The notes beneath the pieces are model-generated. The model was not told the origin of the DNA. It worked only from the letters and a program-made list of their open reading frames with translations, and ran no database searches. Both the position numbers and the translations under genes were made by a program. Shown in pieces: positions 51,713 to 59,996 of a DNA stretch of 59,996 nucleotides (position 1 is its first letter; every line of letters starts with the position of its first letter). The stretch is from DAITQM01 sp036832975. GTDB taxonomy: Bacteria; Pseudomonadota; Gammaproteobacteria; Xanthomonadales; Wenzhouxiangellaceae. The stretch is taken from contig DAITQM010000021.1 of the NCBI GenBank assembly GCA_036832975.1, positions 1-59,996 on the forward strand. The letters are read 5' to 3'.

Positions 51713-52132
51713 TCATCCACGATCATGGATCGTCTCGCCGCATGGCAAGCTATTCAGGCGCTGCCATTCGCCGAGCATCCGGGTCATGACTTCGTCGCTG
51801 CCCAGGGCGCCCCATTGGCGGACGAAACGCGCTTCGTGCAGCGCCCGGTAGCCCGCCGGCAATTGTTCGTAACAGCGCTGGACCGCCGGCTGCACTGGCG
51901 CTGTGGAGGCCGCGTATCCTGCCGCGGCCTCCGCCGTACGGCGTTCTTCAGCCATCAACGCGGCCAGCGCCGAGGGCTGCCGTTCACCCGCCGGATGGTG
52001 CAAGAGGCCAGCCGTATCGATAAGATTGATCGACACGCGCACCTCGATCGCCCCGGCCGGTGCCGGTATCATCATGACCACCAGCAGCAACGCTGCCGGC
52101 AGATATTTCCTTATCCTCGCCGTCGTCTTCAT
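51713..52132 (-). CDS. Small secreted hypothetical protein
   Basis: 139 residues with a signal peptide (KYLPAALLLVVMMIPAPAGA). The mature part (IEVRVSINLIDTAGLLHHP..., VQRCYEQLPAGYRALHEARFVRQWG and GEWQRLNSLPCGETIH) has two cysteines and no recognised domain. The ATG at 52132 follows a GGAG box by eight bases and starts at the signal peptide. It is convergent with the surface-structure operon, so it is probably not part of it. A role is not inferable. Confidence 0.65.
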   Translation of the reverse strand: MKTTARIRKYLPAALLLVVMMIPAPAGAIEVRVSINLIDTAGLLHHPAGERQPSALAALMAEERRTAEAAAGYAASTAPVQPAVQRCYEQLPAGYRALHEARFVRQWGALGSDEVMTRMLGEWQRLNSLPCGETIHDRG

Positions 52133-52477
52133 CGTCTTTCTCCTTGCCTGGACCTGCCCTGGTCCACCGGCCGCCCGCGGAGCATTCCCAGCCGTCCGCG
52201 GTTCCGGTTTCACACCGCCCCTGCCCATTCCATAGGCAGGGAATCAATCCCTTTCACCTCGCCGCTGGCCCATCGGGGTCGCCGTGGCCGGCGGTTTGGC
52301 TTTATCCTGCCGCGATTCGGACCGAATCGCCGTCATCGTCTTGCTTGTCGTTTGGCCTCATTCGGTTGCGCGGCTTGCCGTGTGTTATATGACCAGGAAA
52401 CCGGCTCTCAAACCATATTGCGAATCTTTCTTTTTCGTTCAATTTGCATCGCTGTTTGTATTTCATAAGGTATTTCA
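52133..52477. other. Divergent intergenic region, no gene seen
   Basis: About 345 bases between the minus-strand secreted protein and the plus-strand 2Fe-2S protein. The half next to the 2Fe-2S gene is AT-richer (CTTTCTTTTTCGTTCAATTTG) and ends in an AAGG ribosome-binding site at 52467. No confident promoter hexamer pair, repeat or RNA is visible. Open frames here are short and lack codon-like composition. Confidence 0.5.
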
Positions 52478-52801
52478 ATGAGTTACTACCGCCACCATTG
52501 GTTTTTCTGTACCAACCTGCGGGCCGAATCGTCCGGCCGGCCGAGCTGCGGGCGGTGCGATTCGGCCCGTTTGCGGGACTATGCCAAAGCGCGGATCCGG
52601 GCCGCGGGACTGGCCGGGCCGGGCGGCGTCCGGGTCAACACCGCCGGTTGCCTGGACCGCTGCGACCTCGGGCCGGTCAGCGTGATCTACCCGGAAGCGG
52701 TCTGGTACACCTACCGCGACGAGCGCGACCTTAACGAGATCATCGAGCGGCATCTCAAAGGCGGGGAGATTGTCGAGCGCCTGCGGCTCAAGGCGGAGTA
52801 A
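52478..52801 (+). CDS. (2Fe-2S) ferredoxin domain protein, thioredoxin-like
   Basis: 107 residues, no signal peptide. Four cysteines likely hold a 2Fe-2S cluster: Cys11 in WFFCTNLR, Cys24 (or 27) in RPSCGRCDS, and the C-x3-C pair in NTAGCLDRCDLGP. That spacing and the VSVIYPEAVWYTYRDERDLNEIIERHL end match the thioredoxin-like ferredoxins of about 100 residues found alone in proteobacteria. The ATG has an AAGG box. It precedes the trp genes by 67 bases but is not known to act in tryptophan synthesis. Confidence 0.85.
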   Translation: MSYYRHHWFFCTNLRAESSGRPSCGRCDSARLRDYAKARIRAAGLAGPGGVRVNTAGCLDRCDLGPVSVIYPEAVWYTYRDERDLNEIIERHLKGGEIVERLRLKAE

Positions 52802-52868
52802 TACCGCGCTGAAAAAGTGTCAATGAAGGCCGGCACGGTAAAATGACCGCTTTGCGCCGGAAGACCGC

Positions 52869-54332
52869 GTGGACCAGACCCGCTTCAACCAACTCGCCGC
52901 CGAAGGCTACAACCGGATCCCGGTGCACCGCACTGTGCTCGCCGACCTCGATACGCCGCTCAGCGTCTATCTCAAGCTGGCCGATGGACCGAACGCCTAT
53001 CTGCTCGAATCGGTCCAGGGCGGCGAGAATTGGGGGCGGTATTCGATCATCGGCCTGCCCTGCCGGCGGCGCGTCGAGATCCAGCACGGGCGCTTGCGGA
53101 TGTTCGACCACGGGCGACTGCAAGGCGAGGAAGCGGTTACCGACCCACTGGCCCGGATCGGGCTTTTGAAGCAGAGTTTCAAGGTACCGCCCGAGCCGGC
53201 GCTGCCCAAGTTCAGCGGCGGCCTGGTCGGGTACTTCGGCTACGAAACGGCAGCCTACCTCGAACCGGCCCTGAAACTGTTCGATCTGCCCGACACACTG
53301 AATGTGCCCGACATCCTGCTGCTGATCAGCGACGAAGTCGCGGTGTTCGACAATCTGTTCGGCCGGCTGTACCTGATCGTCAACGCCGACCCGGGCCGCG
53401 CCGACGCCTGGTACGCGGCGCAGCGCCGGCTCGACCAACTCGAGCACCGGCTGCGCTCGGGCAGCCCCGGTTATCCGCCGCGCCCGCCCGGCAACCGGCA
53501 GGCCGATTTCGAATACGGTTTCGACCAGCCCCATTTCGAGCAGGCGGTGGAGCGGATCAAGGACTACATCGCCGCCGGCGACGCCATGCAGGTGGTGCTG
53601 TCGCAGCGCATGACTTGCGCCCTCGGCGCCACACCGCTCGACGTCTATCGCGCCTTGCGCAGTTTGAATCCTTCACCGTATCTGTACTTTTTCGATTTCG
53701 GCGACTTTCAGATCGTCGGCGCCTCGCCCGAGGTGCTGGTCCGGGTCGAAGGCGACAGGGCGACGCTCAGGCCGATCGCCGGCACCCGGCCGCGCGGCAA
53801 GACCGCGGCCGAGGATCTGGCGCTCGAACAAGAACTGCTCGCCGATCCCAAAGAGCGCGCCGAACATCTGATGCTGATCGATCTCGGCCGCAACGATCTC
53901 GGCCGCGTCGCGGCGACCGGCAGCGTGGTGCTCGCCGAACAGATGGTGATCGAACGCTATTCGCACGTCATGCACATCGTCTCGGAAGTCAGCGCCCGGC
54001 TGCAACCGGGATTGACGCCGCTCGACACGCTGGCCGCGGTCTTTCCCGCCGGCACCTTGTCGGGGGCGCCGAAACACCGGGCGATGGAGATCGTCGCCGA
54101 ACTCGAACCGATGCGCCGCAACGTCTACGGCGGCGCGGTCGGTTATCTCAACTGGTGGGACGCCGCCGATTTCGCGATCGCCATCCGCACCGCGGTGATC
54201 AAGGACGACCGGCTGCACGTCCAGGCCGGCGCCGGCATCGTCGCCGATTCCGATCCGACCGCCGAGTGGCACGAAACGATGAATAAATGCGCCGTGCTGC
54301 AACAAGCGATCGACGAAGCCGGAAAGCGGTAG
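52869..54332 (+). CDS. trpE: Anthranilate synthase component I
   Basis: 487 residues; makes anthranilate from chorismate with TrpG. Segments seen are SVYLKLADGPNAYLLESVQGGENWGRYSIIGL at the N-terminus, then the chorismate-binding core QVVLSQRMTCALGATPLDVYRALRSLNPSPYLYFFDFG, SPEVLVRVEGDRATLRPIAGTRPRG, LMLIDLGRNDLGRVAATGSV, FPAGTLSGAPKHRAMEI and AGAGIVADSDPTAEWHET. The start is a GTG at 52869. It opens the trpE-trpG-trpD-trpC run. No leader peptide with Trp codons is seen upstream. Confidence 0.95.
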   Translation: MDQTRFNQLAAEGYNRIPVHRTVLADLDTPLSVYLKLADGPNAYLLESVQGGENWGRYSIIGLPCRRRVEIQHGRLRMFDHGRLQGEEAVTDPLARIGLLKQSFKVPPEPALPKFSGGLVGYFGYETAAYLEPALKLFDLPDTLNVPDILLLISDEVAVFDNLFGRLYLIVNADPGRADAWYAAQRRLDQLEHRLRSGSPGYPPRPPGNRQADFEYGFDQPHFEQAVERIKDYIAAGDAMQVVLSQRMTCALGATPLDVYRALRSLNPSPYLYFFDFGDFQIVGASPEVLVRVEGDRATLRPIAGTRPRGKTAAEDLALEQELLADPKERAEHLMLIDLGRNDLGRVAATGSVVLAEQMVIERYSHVMHIVSEVSARLQPGLTPLDTLAAVFPAGTLSGAPKHRAMEIVAELEPMRRNVYGGAVGYLNWWDAADFAIAIRTAVIKDDRLHVQAGAGIVADSDPTAEWHETMNKCAVLQQAIDEAGKR

Positions 54333-54338
54333 TCCACG

Positions 54339-54967
54339 ATGAACGTATTGATGATCGACAATTACGATTCGTTCACCTACAACCTGGTGCAATACCTGGG
54401 TGAACTCGGGGCCGAGGTCACGACCCGGCGTAACGATCGAATCACGCTGGCCGAAATCGAACGTCTGGCCCCCGAACGCATCGTCTTGTCGCCCGGGCCG
54501 TGCACACCGAACGAGGCCGGCATCTGCCTGGAACTGGTCGCCGCGTTCGCCGGCCGCATCCCGCTGCTCGGTGTCTGCCTCGGCCATCAGGCGATCGGCC
54601 AGGCGTTCGGCGGCGAGGTGGTGCGCGCCCGGCACATCATGCACGGCAAAACCTCGCCGATCCACCACACCGGCGAAGGGGTGTTTCGCGACCTGCCTTC
54701 GCCTTACACCGCGACCCGCTACCACTCGTTGATCGTCGCCCGCGACAGCCTGCCCGAGGTGCTGGAAGTGACGGCGTGGACCGTGGATGAAGAAGATAAA
54801 ATCGACGAAATCATGGGTTTTCGCCACCGCGAATTCGCCGTCGAGGGCGTGCAATTCCACCCTGAGTCGATCCTCACCGAACACGGCCACGCGCTGCTCG
54901 CCCATTTTCTCGGGGTCGATACCGCGGGCCTGAAGCTCAATATCCCGCAAACCGCCGAGGCCGGGCC

Positions 54968-54971
<4 letters not shown>
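54339..54971 (+). CDS. trpG: Anthranilate synthase component II (glutamine amidotransferase)
   Basis: 210 residues, class I glutamine amidotransferase. NVLMIDNYDSFTYNLVQYLGELG is the N-terminal signature; the nucleophile Cys is in LLGVCLGHQAIGQAFGG; the His/Glu pair is in VQFHPESILTEHGHALL. It supplies ammonia to TrpE, encoded 6 bases upstream, and could also serve PabB. Its stop overlaps the trpD start (ATGA). Confidence 0.95.
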
Positions 54972-56004
<1,033 letters not shown>

Positions 56005-56008
<4 letters not shown>

Positions 56009-56838
56009 ACGGGCCACGCACCTTCCTCGAACGCATTCTCGATACCAAGCGCGAAGAGATCGCAGCGCGCCGCGCCCGCCTGCCGGCCGGTGAATTGGCA
56101 GCCCGGATCGCCGGACTGCCGCCGCCCCGGCCGTTCGCCGCGGCACTGCGCGCCGCCGCCGAAAGCGACGGCCTGGCGGTGATCGCCGAAATCAAACGCG
56201 CCTCGCCGAGCGCCGGCGTGATCCGTGCCGATTTCGATCCCGCGCGCCTCGCCGCGCAGTACGCCGCCGGCGGCGCGGCGTGCCTCTCGGTGCTGACCGA
56301 TGCAACGTATTTCCAGGGTCACGAAGACCACCTGAGCGCCGCCCGCGCGGCGTGCGATCGGCCGGTGCTGCGCAAGGATTTCACGCTCGATCCGTGGCAG
56401 ATCGACGAAGCGCGACTGATCGGCGCCGACGCCGTGCTGTTGATCGCCGCCGCGCTGCCCGGCGAACGCCTCGCCGAACTGTATGCGCACGCCGCAGAAC
56501 GGCAACTGGCGGCGCTCGTCGAAATCCACGACGAGGCCGAACTCGAACGGGCGCTCGCCTTGAAAGCCGAACTCGTCGGCATCAATCACCGCGACCTCAG
56601 AACATTCGTCACCGATCTTGCGATCGGCGAGCGGCTCGCACCGCGCATCGCGCCGCCGGCGCTGGCGATCGGCGAAAGCGGCATTCGCAACGCCGCCGAT
56701 TGTGCAAGACTGTGGCGGGCCGGCGGGCGCGCCGTCCTGATCGGCGAAACCTTCATGCGCGCCGCCGACCCCGGCGCCGCCCTCGCCGCGCTGCGCCGCG
56801 ATTTCCAACAAGCAGCCGGCCTCGGCCGGCCAACCTGA
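56005..56838 (+). CDS. trpC: Indole-3-glycerol phosphate synthase
   Basis: 277 residues, monofunctional TIM barrel. Conserved pieces are ILDTKREEIAARRARLP, VIAEIKRASPSAGVIRADFDP, SVLTDATYFQGHEDHL, PVLRKDFTLDPWQIDEARLIGADAVLL, LVGINHRDLRTF, and AIGESGIRNAADCARL. It lacks the TrpF fusion found in enterics. TrpF, TrpA and TrpB are not in the window, as is common for this class where they lie elsewhere. Confidence 0.96.
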
Positions 56839-56858
56839 TCCACTCACTGGGGATTGCA

Positions 56859-59036
56859 ATGAGGATATGCAACAAGAAACGATACCGACCGCTGTCGATC
56901 GATCACCTGACTTTTTGGATGTTTGCGATAACGATGATGACCACCGCCTGCCAACCCCCACCACCCGCCAACGGCGATCCCGCCCCACCGCTCGCCGCCC
57001 AGCGCCCGTATACGTTGACGCTGCACGGCGAAACCCGCGACGACCCGTGGTACTGGCTGCGCGACGATACGCGCGCCGATCCCGACGTGCTCGCCTACCT
57101 CGAGGCCGAAAATGAGTACACCCGAGCACGCCTGGCCGAACAAAATACCCAGCGCGAGACGCTGTATCAGGAATTTGCGGCCCGCATCAAACCCGACGAT
57201 TCCGAAGTGCCGTACCGGCTCGGCCACGCCTGGTACGCGACGCGCTACGTCGCCGGCAAGGAACTGCCGCAGCACGTGCGCTGGCTAAGCGCTGCCGCCT
57301 GGCCCACGGGCGAGCCGCAAATCCTTCTTGATGAAAACGAACTCGGCCGCGGGCTCGATTTCTACCAGATCGGCACGTTCGAGGTATCGCCTGACGACCG
57401 CTGGTTGGCGTGGAGCGAGGATACACAAAGCCGCGGCATCTACACCCTCCGTTTCCGCGATCTGAGCGGCGCCGAGGAAGCCGCCGAGGTCATCGAAATG
57501 GCCTCGCCGGCGATCGCTTTCGCCGACGACAATCGCACAGTGTTCTACGTCCGTTTGCAAGACGAAACGCTGATCCCGTGGCAAGTCTGGCGCCACCGGA
57601 TCGGCACCGACCCGGCGGCGGACGTGCTCGTCCTGCAAGAAGACGACCCGGCTTTTTACACCACCGTCGCCCGTTCGCGCGACGGGCGGTGGATCGAGAT
57701 CGTCCAGGATTCGACGTTGACCAGCGAAATGCACGTCATCCCGGCGGCGCAGCCTGAGCGCCCGGCGCAGAGCGTCGCGCCGCGCCGCGCCGGGCACGAA
57801 TACACCGCCGAAGTCAGCGGCGAGGACGTTTATCTATTGAGCAATCTCAACACGCCGAACTTTCGGCTCGTGCGCTTCCCGCTCGGCCAGGGTTACGACC
57901 CGGCGCACTGGGAAGAGGTCGTCGCCGGCCGGCCCGACGTCTTGTTGCACGGCATGCAGGTGCTGGAAAACCACGTCGCCCTGGAGGAAATCGAGCACGG
58001 GACGATGAAAATCCGTGTCGTGCCGCTCGACGGCGGCGAGAGTTTCCATCTCGCCGCCGACGAGGCGGCCTACGTCGCGCGCCTCGACAACAATCCCGAA
58101 GCCACGGCCCCGTACCTGCGCTATCGTTACGAATCGCCCGCCGTGCCGCCCAGGATTTATGATGTCGAGCTAACCAGTCGCGAACGCACCCTGCGCAAGC
58201 AATCGTTCGCCGGCGACGACTTCGACGCCGCGCGCTACCAGGTGACGCGCCTCGACGTCGCGGCGCGCGACGGCACCGCAATCCCCGTCACGCTGCTGCA
58301 CCGCGCCGGCGCCGACCCGCACGGCCGCCACCCGCTGTATCTTTCCGGATACGGCGCCTACGGCATCAGTTACCTGCCGACCTTCAGACCGCAGGTGCTG
58401 AGCCTCGTCGATCGCGGTTTCGTCTCGGCCATCGCCCATATCCGCGGCGGGCAGGAACTCGGCCGGGCGTGGTATGAAGCGGGCAAACTGCTCAACAAAC
58501 GCAACACCTTCACCGATTTCATCGACGCGGCACGCGCCCTGGCCGCCAACGGCTGGGCCGATCCCGGGCGCATCGCCGGTGCCGGCCGTTCGGCCGGCGG
58601 ACTTCTGATCGGCGCCGTCGCCAACCTCGCACCGGAGACATTCAACGTACTGATCGCCGGCGTGCCGTTCGTCGACGTCATCACGACGATGTCCGACGAA
58701 TCGATACCGCTCACCACCTTCGAATACGACGAATGGGGCAACCCGGCCGATCCGGAATACTATCGTTACATGATGAGCTACTCGCCGTACGACAACGTCG
58801 CGGCGCACGACTATCCCAATATGCTGGTCACCACCGGCCTGTGGGATCCCGCCGTCCAGTACTGGGAACCGGCCAAATGGGTCGCCCGGCTGCGGCACAC
58901 CAAAACCGGCGACCAGGAACTGCTCTTCCACATCGACATGAGCGCCGGCCACCGCGGCGGCGCCGGCCGTTACGAACGCCTGCGCGATACGGCGCTGGAA
59001 TACGCCTTCATCCTGAAGCACCTGGCAAGCGAGTGA
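56859..59036 (+). CDS. S9A prolyl oligopeptidase / oligopeptidase B-like, putative lipoprotein
   Basis: 725 residues, long hydrophobic N-terminus ending in TTAC that could be a lipobox, so it is likely exported. The N-terminal beta-propeller has DDPWYWLRDDTRADPDVLAYLEAENEYT. The catalytic Ser is in GAGRSAGGLLIGAVAN, Asp in TTGLWDPAVQYWEP and His in MSAGHRGGAGRY. HIRGGQELGRAWYEAGK is the S9A oxyanion region. It cleaves short peptides after basic or Pro residues; the specific class is inferred. The ATG at 56859 has no strong ribosome-binding site. Confidence 0.9.
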   Translation: MRICNKKRYRPLSIDHLTFWMFAITMMTTACQPPPPANGDPAPPLAAQRPYTLTLHGETRDDPWYWLRDDTRADPDVLAYLEAENEYTRARLAEQNTQRETLYQEFAARIKPDDSEVPYRLGHAWYATRYVAGKELPQHVRWLSAAAWPTGEPQILLDENELGRGLDFYQIGTFEVSPDDRWLAWSEDTQSRGIYTLRFRDLSGAEEAAEVIEMASPAIAFADDNRTVFYVRLQDETLIPWQVWRHRIGTDPAADVLVLQEDDPAFYTTVARSRDGRWIEIVQDSTLTSEMHVIPAAQPERPAQSVAPRRAGHEYTAEVSGEDVYLLSNLNTPNFRLVRFPLGQGYDPAHWEEVVAGRPDVLLHGMQVLENHVALEEIEHGTMKIRVVPLDGGESFHLAADEAAYVARLDNNPEATAPYLRYRYESPAVPPRIYDVELTSRERTLRKQSFAGDDFDAARYQVTRLDVAARDGTAIPVTLLHRAGADPHGRHPLYLSGYGAYGISYLPTFRPQVLSLVDRGFVSAIAHIRGGQELGRAWYEAGKLLNKRNTFTDFIDAARALAANGWADPGRIAGAGRSAGGLLIGAVANLAPETFNVLIAGVPFVDVITTMSDESIPLTTFEYDEWGNPADPEYYRYMMSYSPYDNVAAHDYPNMLVTTGLWDPAVQYWEPAKWVARLRHTKTGDQELLFHIDMSAGHRGGAGRYERLRDTALEYAFILKHLASE

Positions 59037-59045
59037 ATCGCAATA

Positions 59046-59070
59046 GGCTGCCGGCCAGGAGCCGGCAGCC
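59046..59070. terminator. Terminator-like hairpin after the oligopeptidase
   Basis: A perfect 10-bp stem, GGCTGCCGGC / GCCGGCAGCC, with a 5-base loop lies 10 bases past the oligopeptidase stop and before the convergent AT-rich gene. No T-run follows on the plus strand, so a Rho-independent function is uncertain. Confidence 0.4.
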
Positions 59071-59088
59071 TGCCGTGGTTATCCGCGA

Positions 59089-59996
59089 TCAGTTTTTCTT
59101 TTCCTCATGGAGGCTCTCTTCTGCATCATCATCGATGACTTCAAACTCACCCAGTGTGACATCGCCGAACGTATAAAGGTACTCGTTAATGTAGTTCTGC
59201 AAGTGTACGACATTTTGCTTGATCGGAAGATAGTAATCAAATCCAGTCGCATCATCTGTAATTTGATATTGTCCGCCTTGATTGGCTTCTAGAAAGGAAT
59301 TGATATGCTTTGGCAGAGACTATGGAAATTAGTTATGCTTTTCTCGTTATCATTTTTATTAATTAAAGATAAAATATACATTCTATTATCAATCATTCCG
59401 GATAAGGTATCGGTTATCTCATCATGGTTTTCGAGGCGAGAAAATAATTTCATTATTTCATTTAAGATTTTGACATCTGCTGACTCTTTGAGATTTTGGT
59501 TGTCAATACCAAGCATAGAACCGAATAGATGATGCTCTACACAAGATTGTACGAGATAAGCATATTGTTCTTCTTTGACTTTAGGAATGTTAATGTCAGC
59601 GAACGCAAGCGCAACATGCACAAGCTCATGCGCTACATTGGTAGTAACGTCACGCACCAGTCGTTTATGAGTCAAATCATTATTGTTGATTACGAAGCCA
59701 AATCGTAACTTATGAACTTGATTGGTGCCAAAAGATGTTGAGTATGATTGTATTTTAATACCATACTCGTGGTCTTTATGTTGTGGAAAGTATATGATGT
59801 CGTACTTATATATTGGTGGATCGTAACCCGATATTTCCTGGATGAGATTATTTAAACTTAATATATGTTTTGATATTTCTGGTAAATATTCGTTGATCTT
59901 CTGTTGAATGAGTGAATTATCCAGGTTATTATGAAGGTATATCCTTAATCTTTGGTTATTGCTTGCTTGTTCGTGGAATATATATATATTTGAATC
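59089..59996 (-). pseudogene. Frameshifted, edge-truncated gene with HELVH motif and Sel1-type tail
   Basis: A minus-strand frame is open from the window end to a TAG at 59289 and encodes an AT-rich gene product. Its middle has NVAHELVHVALAF (HExxH zinc motif) followed by EEQYAYLVQSCVEHHLFG, recalling a metallopeptidase-like fold. A second frame, one base behind, runs from about 59319 to the stop at 59089 and ends GDVTLGEFEVIDDDA, the tail of the Sel1 proteins. The two overlap at 59292-59319. A lost base (or sequence error) there would join them. The gene's N-terminus lies outside the window. No slippery heptamer for -1 frameshifting is seen. Confidence 0.6.

Noticed and set aside
52133..52477. 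Continuation of a plus-strand frame across the intergenic region upstream of the 2Fe-2S protein
   Set aside because: It is antisense to the signal-peptide gene and has no start signal or known domain; the region is better seen as a divergent promoter region.
59292..59319. Programmed -1 ribosomal frameshift
   Set aside because: No slippery heptamer or downstream stem is visible in the overlap; mutation or sequence error is simpler.

Overview
The window is chromosomal DNA of a GC-rich gammaproteobacterium. RNase T, the pyrG-kdsA-eno-ftsB-ispD order, RplY/Ctc next to Pth and YchF, and a methylcitrate operon all fit that class. A chorismatase of the FkbO/Hyg5/XanB2 type hints at Xanthomonadales or a relative, but that is only inference. 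Coding density is high. The GC-rich background is broken by two visibly AT-richer stretches, about 27.9-32.1 kb and 59.09 kb to the window end. No tRNA, rRNA, prophage, complete insertion sequence or CRISPR array was seen.

Layout. 0-4.5 kb: an ABC-2 exporter (ATPase and permease), a NarL-type two-component pair and a small HExxH protein. 4.5-10.1 kb (minus strand): thpR, ispD, ftsB, eno, kdsA and pyrG, mostly with touching ends. 10.2-19.2 kb (plus): uvrA, a structured palindromic element, a ferredoxin-NADP reductase, etfB-etfA, acetoacetate-CoA ligase and a chorismatase. 19.2-27.8 kb: a small acidic protein, a 29-bp repeat array, ychF, pth, rplY, a 5'-nucleotidase, rnt, a hydantoinase B protein, Fe superoxide dismutase and argD. 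27.9-32.1 kb (minus, AT-richer): three paralogous Sel1-repeat lipoproteins or secreted proteins and a small Cys-rich secreted protein. 32.3-38.8 kb (minus): mdh-prpB-prpC-prpD-hydrolase-Trm112-nadC, a likely operon for propionyl-CoA use through the methylcitrate cycle. 38.9-43.3 kb: gamma-glutamyltransferase, purC, a DjlA-like J protein and rpe. 43.4-43.95 kb: a 187-bp tandem repeat holding a 100-N assembly gap. 44.2-51.6 kb (plus): a six-gene chaperone/usher-like surface-structure operon behind a good sigma70 promoter and a long leader. 51.7-59.0 kb: a small secreted protein, a 2Fe-2S protein, trpE-trpG-trpD-trpC and an S9 prolyl oligopeptidase. 59.1 kb to the end: an AT-rich, frameshifted, edge-truncated gene.

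Two accessory loci stand out. The 44.2-51.6 kb operon encodes a PapD-like chaperone, a divergent usher-like outer-membrane protein and four other secreted proteins. None of these resembles a textbook pilin, so it may be an undescribed branch of the chaperone-usher systems. Second, the three Sel1 proteins share an acidic C-terminal tail centred on G-x-V-x-L-x-E-(F/L)-E-(L/V). An apparently unrelated HELVH protein 27 kb away, at the window edge, ends in the same tail. This suggests a shared C-terminal module in a lineage-specific secreted family.
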